Assembly (NCBI GenBank): GCA_020722265.1
Contig: DYLA01000004.1
Location: 1 to 42,080, forward strand
From: Anaerolinea sp.
GTDB taxonomy: Bacteria > Chloroflexota > Anaerolineae > UBA4142
Reading direction: 5' to 3'
DNA length: 42,080 nt
Shown here: piece by piece, positions 1-7,460 of the stretch
Layout of the letters: every line of letters starts with the position of its first letter
Position numbering within the stretch: position 1 is the first letter of the stretch
Program-made: the position numbers and the translations under genes
Notes under the pieces: model-generated
The model's input: only the letters and a program-made list of their open reading frames with translations
Database searches by the model: none
What the model was told of the DNA's origin: nothing

Positions 1-17
1 AGGGGGCAAAGCCCCCT
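1..17. repeat. GC-rich hairpin at the window edge
   Basis: The first 17 bases form a perfect palindrome, AGGGGGC-AAA-GCCCCCT. It lies downstream of dnaA and of its better terminator at 72-104. It may be the end of an element or terminator belonging to a gene outside the window; nothing more can be said from one edge. Confidence 0.4.
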
Positions 18-71
18 GAACCCCCATGTCCACGATTTACTGTGGTGCTACCCCAAGTCGGAGATTAACAT

Positions 72-104
72 AAAAAATGGAGAGGTTGAACCTCTCCATT
101 TTTT
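72..104. terminator. Bidirectional intrinsic terminator after dnaA
   Basis: A perfect inverted repeat has 16-bp arms (72-87 and 89-104), an A6 run at one end and a T6 run at the other, so it can act as a Rho-independent terminator in both directions. It sits 27 bp beyond the dnaA stop codon on the minus strand and would also stop plus-strand transcription entering from the left. Confidence 0.9.
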
Positions 105-130
105 GTTTGCAACTCGACTCCTGGGTGCTA

Positions 131-1549
131 TCACCTATTCAGTCGGTATAGCCGTTCTTTGAGAGCCAGCGTTTCGCGTCGGCAATTATCATCGGTCTCG
201 ATGAGTTGTGCGATTTTGTCGTGTGCGTACATTACAGTTGTATGGTCTCTGCCGAGCGCGGCACCGATTTCTGGCAACGAGGCATCTGTTTCCTCGCGGA
301 GCAAATACATCGCCATCTGGCGCGGAGCGACGATTTCCTTGCTGCGACTACGCCCGGTGAGGTCTTGGATGTCCACATTGTAAAACTCGGCGACGGCGCT
401 CAACACTTGTTCGATAGTGATGGGCTGGTGACGGAGCATATCTTGCAGAACATTGGTCGCGAGATCGAGCGAGAGTTTTTCTTGCATCAATTGCGAGTAA
501 CCGAGGATGCGCGTCAGTGCGCCTTCGAGTTCGCGGATATTGCTCTGCACCTTGCGTGCGATGAAATCAATCACTTCGGCAGGCACTTGGGCTTGAATGG
601 CGTCTGCCTTGGTGCGCAGGATAGCGATTCGCATTTCCAGATCGGGCGGCTGGATATCGGCAATCATTCCGCCTTCAAAGCGTGAGCGCACGCGTTCCTC
701 CAGCGTTGGAATCGCGCGGGGGTGGCGATCACTGGAGAGGACGATTTGCTTGTTCGCCGAGTGCAGGTGATTGAAGGTGTGAAAGAACTCTTCCTGGGTG
801 GCTTCTTTGCCGCCGATGAATTGAACATCGTCAATCAACAGCACGTCCACTTGGCGATAGACACGGCGGAATTCTTCGGTCGTTTGGTTGCGAATCGCGT
901 TGATCAAATCGTTCGTGAACATTTCGGACGAAACGTACATTACGCGACGGTCTCTGACGCCGGGATGTTGACCGAGGGCGTGGAGAAGGTGCGTTTTGCC
1001 CAAGCCGGTGCCGCCGTAGATGAAGAGCGGATTGTACGATTCGCCGGGATGCTCGGCGACGGCGAGAGCCGCCGCGTGCGCGAGTTGATTGGACTTGCCG
1101 ACGATGAATGTCTCGAAGGTGTATTTGGGATTGAGCGGCGCGGGCGTTGGAGTTTTCAGATCGTCACTTGGAGAGAGTGGAGGCGCGGGCGCGGCTTGGG
1201 TTTCCTCCATCTCTTCCGCGGCGGGGGTGTTCTCCGGAATTTGCCACAGCGCAGGACGCGCGTCTGCCGCGCGCGCGCGTGCCAGTTCGTCGTGCGGCGC
1301 GGCGTCTTTCACGACGTAGCGCATTTCGACCGGGCGTCCCACGATGCCGGTCACCGTGCGTTGGATCGTCGTGTGCAAACGATTCTCCAACCACTCTTTG
1401 GCATATGGACTGTTGACCCCCACCGTCATCGCACCATCTTGATAGTTGATGGCGCGCGTAGGACGCACCCAGGTGTCGAAGGTTGCTCTCGTCATCTGGA
1501 GTTGCAGTTCGCCCAGCGTCGCGTGCCAAATCTCGTTTGCGTTCATCAT
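131..1549 (-). CDS. dnaA: Chromosomal replication initiator protein DnaA
   Basis: DnaA is the AAA+ ATPase that binds DnaA boxes at oriC and opens the origin. The 472-aa product has all four domains: N-terminal domain I (about 1-80); a Pro/Ala/Glu-rich linker (85-140); the AAA+ domain with Walker A GGTGLGKTH near 179-187 and Walker B VDVLLIDD near 234-241; and a C-terminal DNA-binding domain with the signature GRDHTTVMYAHDKI. Length is normal for the family. I place the start at 1549 (ATG, with a second ATG at 1546) because GGGAGGTGAG lies 9 bp upstream; a longer reading frame reaches 1594 but has no ribosome binding site. A good promoter (1614-1642) and DnaA-box-like sequences (1835-1876) lie upstream, so autoregulation is likely. 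Confidence 0.97.
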   Translation of the reverse strand: MMNANEIWHATLGELQLQMTRATFDTWVRPTRAINYQDGAMTVGVNSPYAKEWLENRLHTTIQRTVTGIVGRPVEMRYVVKDAAPHDELARARAADARPALWQIPENTPAAEEMEETQAAPAPPLSPSDDLKTPTPAPLNPKYTFETFIVGKSNQLAHAAALAVAEHPGESYNPLFIYGGTGLGKTHLLHALGQHPGVRDRRVMYVSSEMFTNDLINAIRNQTTEEFRRVYRQVDVLLIDDVQFIGGKEATQEEFFHTFNHLHSANKQIVLSSDRHPRAIPTLEERVRSRFEGGMIADIQPPDLEMRIAILRTKADAIQAQVPAEVIDFIARKVQSNIRELEGALTRILGYSQLMQEKLSLDLATNVLQDMLRHQPITIEQVLSAVAEFYNVDIQDLTGRSRSKEIVAPRQMAMYLLREETDASLPEIGAALGRDHTTVMYAHDKIAQLIETDDNCRRETLALKERLYRLNR

Positions 1550-1613
1550 CGAAAAAATCTCACCTCCCCACAAATCCGCGAGAGGAGGCGTCACACCGTT
1601 TCAAGGTGCGCCC

Positions 1614-1642
1614 ATTCTAGCAGAAATTCCAGTCGCGCGCAA
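1614..1642 (-). promoter_or_regulatory. dnaA promoter
   Basis: Read on the minus strand: TTGCGC (1642-1637), 17 bp, TAGAAT (1619-1614). Transcription would start near 1607 and give a leader of about 58 nt that carries the GGGAGGTGAG ribosome binding site of dnaA. Confidence 0.7.
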
Positions 1643-1719
1643 TAGGTACACCTTAAAAAGGAGAATCACGCGCCAGGTTTTTAAGATACCGTTTCTCGCG
1701 CGGTTGAAAGCGAGATTGC

Positions 1720-1876
1720 CATAAATTTGTTGCGGTCCGAATATGGACAATTTATGCATGGCGTCTGAATTCGATTTTCGCGTTCACGCGTGCCACAAAC
1801 GCTAGTAGTGAATGGATGCGCGCACCACTAGAGGTGTGGATAGAAAGGATACAGCGTGTGGATTGGTTGTGGAAAT
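1720..1876. other. Candidate replication origin (oriC) / DnaA-box cluster
   Basis: The 349 bp between dnaA and the next gene hold three same-orientation near matches to the DnaA box TGTGGATAA: TGTGGATAG (1835-1843), TGTGGATTG (1857-1865) and TGTGGAAAT (1868-1876). A weaker one, TATGGACAA, is at 1742-1750. An A/T-richer stretch at 1720-1757 could be an unwinding element. Position next to dnaA fits many bacterial origins, but the boxes are few and imperfect, so this may instead be only a DnaA-controlled regulatory region. Confidence 0.5.
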
Positions 1877-1891
1877 GATTTGTGTTATAAT
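1863..1891 (+). promoter_or_regulatory. Promoter for a leaderless transcript (DUF4015 gene)
   Basis: TTGGTT (1863-1868), 17 bp, TATAAT (1886-1891). The ATG at 1899 begins 8 nt after the last base of the -10 box, exactly where transcription should start, and no Shine-Dalgarno lies in front of it. The -35 box overlaps two of the DnaA-box-like 9-mers, so DnaA could repress this promoter. Confidence 0.75.
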
Positions 1892-1898
1892 CCGCGCC

Positions 1899-3839
1899 AT
1901 GCTCAGACGAATGCTTATCGCGCTCATTCTCGTGGCGAGCGCCCTCACGGCGGGGTTGGTGTTTCTGGCGCAGCAGACCCGCGCCCTCACCGGCGTCGTG
2001 CGTGATGGCACGACCCAACTCCCGATCGAAAACGCGTCGCTCGTCGTCGCCGGCAATCACGCGGCAACCGACGCGCTTGGCGAATATACGATTGCACTAC
2101 CGCGCGGCGAGCACATCCTCACCGCGCAAGCCGATGGATACGAGACGGCGCAGTTCCAAGTGAACGGCGACGACCTGTTCCGTCAGTCCTTCCGCCTCGA
2201 ATTATCTCTTGCGCCGAACCGCGTCAATGTGCTTTTGCTCGACGCGGAAACGCGCCAACCCCTCGCCCAAGTCCCAGTGCGCGTCGGCGAACAGATCGTC
2301 ACGACGAACGCGCAGGGCATCCTGGAAGCGCGCGGCGTCAAAGCCGGCACACCGCTCGTCGCGCAAATCCCCGGCTATGATCCGATGGCGATTGCGCTCG
2401 AGGGACAGACCAATATCGAATGGGGACTCGCGCCGAACGTGCTGAACGTCGTCGTCAGCGACAAGTACACCGGTCAGCCGATTGCGCACGCGCAGATTCA
2501 AGCTGGCAACCAATCCTCGACGAGTGACGCGCAGGGGCGCGCGCGCTTTCGCCGTGTCACTCACGGCGCGACGGTGCGTGCTTCTGCCGCGGGCTACGAA
2601 AGCGCGCGCGCGTCGTTCGGCGGAGACGATCTGCAAATCGCCTTGCGCCCCAACACACTCGACGGCACTGTGACCGATGCCACGACCGGCAAGCCGATCA
2701 GCGGCACGCTCGTCTATCTGGGCAGCGCGATCGCGACGACGAACGCGCAAGGCGCGTACCATTTCGATAACGTGCCGGCGAAAGCCGCGCTCACCTTTCG
2801 CGCGGCGGGCTATCGCAAGACCAACGTCGAGGTGAGCGGCACCACGCGCTACGATATCAAACTCGCGCCATTTCTGGTGAAAGGAATTCGCATCCCATTC
2901 GCGCTATCGTCGGAACGCGTGCACGAATTGATGGACCTGATGGGCAAGACCGAATTGAACTCTATCGTGATTGACGTGAAATCCGAGCGCGGGCGACTCG
3001 CCTGGGATTCGCAGGTGCCGCTGGCAAAGCAGATCAATGCCGCGTATGCGGAGGGCATTGATCTTGGTGAGGTGATCGCGCGTTGCCGCGCGCAGAACAT
3101 CTATTGCATTGCGCGTATGCCGGTCTTTCAGGACACACTTCTCGCGACGGCGCGCCCTGCCCAAGCGATTCGCTATCCGAACGGTGCAGTCTTTACCGAG
3201 AATGGCGGCGCCGCGTGGCTCAACCCGTACAACACCGATAATTGGAATTACGTCCTCGCGCTCGCCAAAGAAATCGTCGCGCTAGGCTTCGATGAAATTC
3301 AGTTCGATTACGTGCGCTTTCCCGGCCGTTTCGGCGCGCTCGACTTGGGCACCGAAAACTCGGAGGAAAAACGTGTCGCGGCAATCACCGGCTTTCTCGC
3401 GCGCGCCCAAAAAGAATTGCGACCCACCGGCGTTTTCATCTCGGTAGATGTGTTCGGCTTGACGACGGCAACCGATGACGATCAGCACACCGGGCAGCGT
3501 CTGCGTGACCTTGGTCCCTACGCCGATTACATTTGTCCAATGGTGTACCCGGATACCTGGGTCAATGCCACCGATTTGTTGACGCGCGGGTTGGGGATAA
3601 CCAATTGTGTCGAGGCAGTCCGCTGTCCGTACGAAGTCGTCTTCAACAGTTCCAAGCGCGCGGCAGAGAAGACGACGACGCGGGTGCGATTGTGGCTGCA
3701 GGCGTACGCGGGGCGCGGCAACTTTGGCTTGACGCAATATCGTTTGCAGAAACAAGCCGCCACCGACGCGGGAAGTTACGGCTGGATGTTCTGGAACGGC
3801 CAGGGGGTGTACGACACGAGATTGTTCGACGCGAAGTAA
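1899..3839 (+). CDS. Secreted or anchored putative glycoside hydrolase (DUF4015) with four carboxypeptidase-regulatory-like repeats
   Basis: The 646-aa protein starts with a basic N-terminus and one hydrophobic segment (about 5-25: signal peptide or anchor). Four beta-sandwich repeats of the CarboxypepD_reg type follow, at roughly 30-95, 103-170, 177-240 and 247-310. Each has a 'T(D/N)AxG' turn and an 'A.GY' strand. The C-terminal half (about 318-646) matches the DUF4015 putative glycoside hydrolase family: it opens with GIRIPFALSSERV and contains DVKSERG and the conserved GFDEIQFDYVRFP, typical of a TIM-barrel strand with acidic residues. It probably acts on a cell-surface or external polysaccharide; the substrate is unknown. 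The start at 1899 is chosen from the promoter geometry, since upstream in-frame codons lie before the predicted transcription start. Confidence 0.85.
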   Translation: MLRRMLIALILVASALTAGLVFLAQQTRALTGVVRDGTTQLPIENASLVVAGNHAATDALGEYTIALPRGEHILTAQADGYETAQFQVNGDDLFRQSFRLELSLAPNRVNVLLLDAETRQPLAQVPVRVGEQIVTTNAQGILEARGVKAGTPLVAQIPGYDPMAIALEGQTNIEWGLAPNVLNVVVSDKYTGQPIAHAQIQAGNQSSTSDAQGRARFRRVTHGATVRASAAGYESARASFGGDDLQIALRPNTLDGTVTDATTGKPISGTLVYLGSAIATTNAQGAYHFDNVPAKAALTFRAAGYRKTNVEVSGTTRYDIKLAPFLVKGIRIPFALSSERVHELMDLMGKTELNSIVIDVKSERGRLAWDSQVPLAKQINAAYAEGIDLGEVIARCRAQNIYCIARMPVFQDTLLATARPAQAIRYPNGAVFTENGGAAWLNPYNTDNWNYVLALAKEIVALGFDEIQFDYVRFPGRFGALDLGTENSEEKRVAAITGFLARAQKELRPTGVFISVDVFGLTTATDDDQHTGQRLRDLGPYADYICPMVYPDTWVNATDLLTRGLGITNCVEAVRCPYEVVFNSSKRAAEKTTTRVRLWLQAYAGRGNFGLTQYRLQKQAATDAGSYGWMFWNGQGVYDTRLFDAK

Positions 3840-3848
3840 AGACCAAGT

Positions 3849-3880
3849 GACAGGGTGAACGTTCTCTGTGTCACCTTGTC
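3849..3880. terminator. Hairpin between convergent genes
   Basis: GACAGGGTGA (3849-3858) and TCACCTTGTC (3871-3880) pair over 10 positions with one G·U. It lies between the convergent DUF4015 gene and mutY and overlaps the mutY stop codon. There is no T tract, so termination strength is uncertain. Confidence 0.5.
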
Positions 3881-4980
3881 GCGTGACTCTTGGGTTGTGT
3901 GAGTTTCGCGATCAATTGGCGATTTGCCGCCGGAAACGCGTACTGCGTCAATTCATCCGGCACAACCCACCTCCACGCTGCGCAGCCGAGCGCGCGCGGG
4001 CGTCCGCGCACCCAGCGGCAATCGAACGCGTGCAGCGTGATGCGAAAATGCGAGTACGCGTGCCGCCGCGTTGCCCATTCCTCTCCCACCGCGATTTCGA
4101 TTCCCAATTCTTCGCGCACTTCGCGCGCGACGCACGCGGCGAGCGTCTCGCCGCGTTTTCTGTGCCCGCCCGGAAATTCCCACAAGCCGCCGAGTAGTTG
4201 GTTGTCCCTCCGCCGCGCGATCAAGAGCCGCTTGCCCTTCCAAATCACGCCGATAGCGACGTGGTGATGCGGGAGTTGGCGTTGGGCGGTTTTCGCGGGC
4301 AGTTTGGCTTGGAGTCCTAGCCGCCGCGCCGCACACGCGCGCGCGAGCGGGCACACGTCGCACGCCGGCTGGCGCGGCGCGCACACCGTTGCGCCAAGTT
4401 CCATCAAGGCTTGATTGAATTCGCCGGCGCGTCCGCGCGGCAACAGGGATTCTGCCAATTGCCACAGTTCGGTTTGTGTTCGCGCGCGCCGAGGCGCGTG
4501 CCGAATGGCAAAGACGCGGCACAGGACGCGCATCGCGTTTCCATCCACCGCTGCCGCCTCGCGATGGAACGCAATGCTCGCGATCGCGCCGGCGGTGTAG
4601 CGGCCGATGCCGGGGAGCGCCCGCAGTTCGGTGACGGTGCTGGGAATCGTGCCGTCAAAGCGCGCGACGATTTCTTGCGCCGCGCGCTGCAAGTTGCGCG
4701 CGCGCGCATAGTACCCCGCGCCTTCCCACGCTTTCAGCACATCGTCCAGCCGCGCCGATGCGAGCGCGCGCACGTTCGGAAAGCGCGCGAGGAATCGTTC
4801 ATAGTACGGGATTGCTGTGACAACCTGAGTTTGCTGCAAGAGGATTTCGGCGATCCAGACGCGATAGGGGTCGGACGCGTCGCGCCGCCAAGGGAGGTCG
4901 CGCTGGTTTGCCTCGTACCACGCGAGGAGGTGCACAGCAAACGCGCGCCGGGTCGCGCGAGCGATCTTGGTCGTCGCCAC
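3871..4980 (-). CDS. mutY: A/G-specific adenine DNA glycosylase MutY
   Basis: MutY removes adenine mispaired with 8-oxoguanine. In the 369-aa product the catalytic Glu is in AEILLQQTQV (E45), the helix-hairpin-helix is LPGIGRYTAGA (122-132), and the catalytic Asp is in VDGNAMRVLCR (D146). The iron-sulfur cluster cysteines are C200, C207, C210 and C216 (C-x6-C-x2-C-x5-C). The C-terminal domain keeps a full Nudix box (about 272-295, GX5EX7REVREELG), whereas in many MutY proteins this domain has lost the catalytic Nudix residues; it may therefore still hydrolyse oxidised nucleotides. The start is GTG at 4980, with AGGGGCAGG upstream and only 17 bp after the GNAT stop codon, so the two genes are co-transcribed. 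Confidence 0.95.
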   Translation of the reverse strand: MATTKIARATRRAFAVHLLAWYEANQRDLPWRRDASDPYRVWIAEILLQQTQVVTAIPYYERFLARFPNVRALASARLDDVLKAWEGAGYYARARNLQRAAQEIVARFDGTIPSTVTELRALPGIGRYTAGAIASIAFHREAAAVDGNAMRVLCRVFAIRHAPRRARTQTELWQLAESLLPRGRAGEFNQALMELGATVCAPRQPACDVCPLARACAARRLGLQAKLPAKTAQRQLPHHHVAIGVIWKGKRLLIARRRDNQLLGGLWEFPGGHRKRGETLAACVAREVREELGIEIAVGEEWATRRHAYSHFRITLHAFDCRWVRGRPRALGCAAWRWVVPDELTQYAFPAANRQLIAKLTQPKSHATR

Positions 4981-4997
4981 TGGTTACCGCCTGCCCC

Positions 4998-5534
4998 TCA
5001 TAGCCCGCCGCGCCATTCCTCGCGCAAAATCGCCAAGAGATGGATGTCGTGAAACGCCCCCTCGCGATAAAGGGCTTGGCGGCGTGTGCCCTCCCTGCGA
5101 AAGCCGGCTTTTTCGTACGCGCGCATCGCGCGCGGATTGTAATCGTACACCTCGAGTTCGACGCGGTTCAGAGCGAGTTCCTCGAAGGCAAACCGCAAGA
5201 GTGTCCGCGTCGCATCGGTCCCGTACCCCTTGCCCCAATAGTCCTTGTCGCCGATGAAAATGCCCAAGACCGCGCTCCGATTCTTCAAGTCAATGCGGTG
5301 CAAGCCGCAGTTGCCGATGAGTTTGTGCTCGGCTAGCGTGAGAATGGCGAACACCACGTTGTCTTTGGATTTGGCCAAGTTCTCGAACCACGCGGTTTCC
5401 TCTTCGAGGTTGAGGGGCGCGGGGATACCTGGTCGCAAAAAGCGCGCCGTTTCCCAATCGTTCAGCCACTTGACGTACTGGGGCAGGTACTCGCGCTGTA
5501 CGGCGGCGAGTTGAATTTTTTCTCCACGAAACAT
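4998..5534 (-). CDS. GNAT N-acetyltransferase, RimJ/RimL type
   Basis: The 178-aa protein has the RimJ/RimL/SpeG-like arrangement: an N-terminal strand-helix part with WLNDWETARFL; then GNCGLHRIDLKNRSAVLGIFIG; the acetyl-CoA loop DKDYWGKGYGTDATR (about 96-110); and NRVELEVYDYNPRAMRAYEKAGF near the C-terminus. It transfers acetyl groups to an unknown amine, possibly a protein N-terminus, polyamine or antibiotic. GAGGAGAC precedes the ATG. It starts 17 bp after the Cas6-like stop codon and ends 17 bp before mutY, so it belongs to the long minus-strand operon. No functional link with either neighbour is evident. Confidence 0.9.
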   Translation of the reverse strand: MFRGEKIQLAAVQREYLPQYVKWLNDWETARFLRPGIPAPLNLEEETAWFENLAKSKDNVVFAILTLAEHKLIGNCGLHRIDLKNRSAVLGIFIGDKDYWGKGYGTDATRTLLRFAFEELALNRVELEVYDYNPRAMRAYEKAGFRREGTRRQALYREGAFHDIHLLAILREEWRGGL

Positions 5535-5551
5535 GGCTTGTCTCCTCTGCG

Positions 5552-6544
5552 CTAACGTTCATCGGGGATGAGTTGGAATGTGCCGCACCCGAAATGCGTT
5601 TGCTTGCCGATGTGAAGAATGGACGCCAGTTCGAGGTAGGGCACGAGTGCGGCCGGAATCGTCCAGAAAGTTTGCGTGCCGATCCATCGCCCGGGGAAGC
5701 CGCGCGGCGATGGTTCGAGGGTGTGTCGCTGGAGCGTGCCAGCGGGGGGGTGCGCTTGTTCCAAGGCGAGCCAGATGGCGGTCTGTTCGTCCGGGGTGAG
5801 GAGTGCCCAGACATCGGAGGGCTGGGCGCGCTTGCCCGGCAGGAACAGCGTCATTCGTTCCATCAGCGCGTCAACGAGCGTTTGCAGCGTGGGTACCTCG
5901 TTCAAATCGAAGGGGGTGAGCCAGGTCAAGCGATGAAAGGGGCGCGGTTTTTGGGGCGCGAAGGATAGTCCCTCTGCCCACTGGCTTGGCGTGACGCGCT
6001 GCTCCGAGAGCAAACGCCCCGCGCTGACGACCGGTTCCCACCGCGCCCCGCGCGCCGCGTAAATGGCCGGAATCTCAAAGCGTCCCCACACGCTGTAGGC
6101 GCGATGCCATCGCTCATCGGTGAGCGTTGTGGCGTACTCCATCGCTGGCAAAATCGTTTCGAGGAACAAGCCGTGCTCCGCACTGTCGCCCAGCAGTTTG
6201 AGTTCCCACAGAATCGTCTCACCCTCTCCGTAACTTCGTTTGGCCGGGTAGGCGAACAAGACCGATTCCAGTGGCCACGATGGCAGCGTGGGCGCGTTGT
6301 GCTCTTCGAACTTTTTCTTCTCGGTTTGCCGATCCGGCGAACGGGCGGCTGCCGCGTCCTCCCACGCGGTCAGCGCGTCGCGCCACTCGCGCGCCTGGGG
6401 CGTGGGCAGCCGGCGGACGATGAGCGTACCGAGGGTTTGGGACAATTCGAGTGGGAAATAGCGCGGCAGGTGGACGAGGGGACTGGTCACGCGCCAGACG
6501 ATGAGATAGCGGATGAGGTTAACCGGACTGATAAAATTCCACAT
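5552..6544 (-). CDS. Cas6-like RAMP endoribonuclease
   Basis: This 330-aa protein resembles the CRISPR Cas6 RAMP family (PF10040 type). The central part has the pattern GEGETILWELKLLG followed by LPAMEYATTL and GRFEI, as in the C-terminal ferredoxin-like domain of that family. The extreme C-terminus carries a glycine-rich RAMP loop, HIGKQTHFGCGTF (about 311-323). Cas6 proteins cut precursor crRNA at repeat hairpins. Catalytic residues cannot be assigned with confidence; His and Lys candidates lie in the C-terminal loop. Its ATG overlaps the end of the zinc-ribbon gene by 26 bp, showing translational coupling with the RAMP cluster. No CRISPR array is in the window, so its RNA substrate is unknown. 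The alternative is another RAMP subunit (Cas5 or Cas7 type). Confidence 0.72.
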   Translation of the reverse strand: MWNFISPVNLIRYLIVWRVTSPLVHLPRYFPLELSQTLGTLIVRRLPTPQAREWRDALTAWEDAAAARSPDRQTEKKKFEEHNAPTLPSWPLESVLFAYPAKRSYGEGETILWELKLLGDSAEHGLFLETILPAMEYATTLTDERWHRAYSVWGRFEIPAIYAARGARWEPVVSAGRLLSEQRVTPSQWAEGLSFAPQKPRPFHRLTWLTPFDLNEVPTLQTLVDALMERMTLFLPGKRAQPSDVWALLTPDEQTAIWLALEQAHPPAGTLQRHTLEPSPRGFPGRWIGTQTFWTIPAALVPYLELASILHIGKQTHFGCGTFQLIPDER

Positions 6545-7460
6545 AGCGGACTAGCGTGTAGAGAAGACTGACTTGGGATTTAGACCACTGGCGAATTTTC
6601 CACGCGCTCAACATATCTTTGGCTTCCTGATTCAGCAAACCGAGGAGGCGTCCCCAGTAGAATTGCGCTTCGCCGGTCGCGTCGTCGTCTGCCGTCAAGA
6701 GTTTGTAGAGGATTTTTTGTTCGTGCGGCGGAAGCATCGTGCGGAACACCGTCGCCATATCGAGCATCCGCAGGAATTCTGACGCTTCGAAGGTGAGCAC
6801 GCCTTCGCGTTCGTAATAGCGTGGGTGGAAGACATAGTGCGGCGCGGCGAAAAAGCGGACCCACAGCCGATTCATCGCCAGGCGCGCTTCGTCGTGGATG
6901 ATGCGGCAGAGGATTTCGCCCATCGTCGAGTCTTTGCCGGTCGTTGGGGGACAGATTTGAATCAACCCCCGGAGATCGCCGCCGTGATAGAGGGCGAGTT
7001 CTCGCAGCCAGGGCTGCAACTCGCGATAGTGCAATATCAGCAAGAAACGCTGGGCGTCATGAATGTACAATCCGAGCGCGCGACTCGCGCTCGCATCGGC
7101 TCGCAGCGGCTTGGGCAACTCGGTCACGTAACCCCAAATGACGACCGCGCGACGCGCCAGCGCGTACAGCCCCCAGGCATCGTCCAGGATCGTTTGACAG
7201 GTGGCGCAGTACTGATCGTTGACGCGCGCATAGACCCAGCAGCGCAGACAGGGACCGTCGAGCGCAGAGGGAGGCGCACCGAGTGGAGCAGAGAGGGGCG
7301 CAGGAGGAATCCTTTGACTGCGGACTCGCTCCTGCGTCCCTCCGATTTCCGCCGAGGCGTCACGGGGCGCTTGCCTCTTGTCACTGTTCACATAGCGCAG
7401 CGTGGCGAGCAATTCGGCGCCGTCGCGGCAGCGACGAATCCAATCAAACGGACTGTACAT
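6519..7460 (-). CDS. Zinc-ribbon, mostly helical protein of unknown family in a RAMP cluster
   Basis: I do not recognise this 313-aa protein. Residues 1-25 look ordered (WIRRCRDGAELLATLRYV). Residues 30-68 are a low-complexity linker rich in Pro, Ala, Ser and Arg. C71-x2-C74-x10-C85-x2-C88 then forms a probable zinc-binding ribbon, and residues 90-313 are predicted helical, with GDLRGLIQICPP in the middle. It lacks a GGDD motif or an HD pair, so it is not an evident Cas10. It overlaps the giant RAMP gene by 17 bp and the Cas6-like gene by 26 bp, so it should be made in step with both. A helical small-subunit role (Cas11-like) or an adaptor is possible but unproven. Confidence 0.75.
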   Translation of the reverse strand: MYSPFDWIRRCRDGAELLATLRYVNSDKRQAPRDASAEIGGTQERVRSQRIPPAPLSAPLGAPPSALDGPCLRCWVYARVNDQYCATCQTILDDAWGLYALARRAVVIWGYVTELPKPLRADASASRALGLYIHDAQRFLLILHYRELQPWLRELALYHGGDLRGLIQICPPTTGKDSTMGEILCRIIHDEARLAMNRLWVRFFAAPHYVFHPRYYEREGVLTFEASEFLRMLDMATVFRTMLPPHEQKILYKLLTADDDATGEAQFYWGRLLGLLNQEAKDMLSAWKIRQWSKSQVSLLYTLVRYVEFYQSG

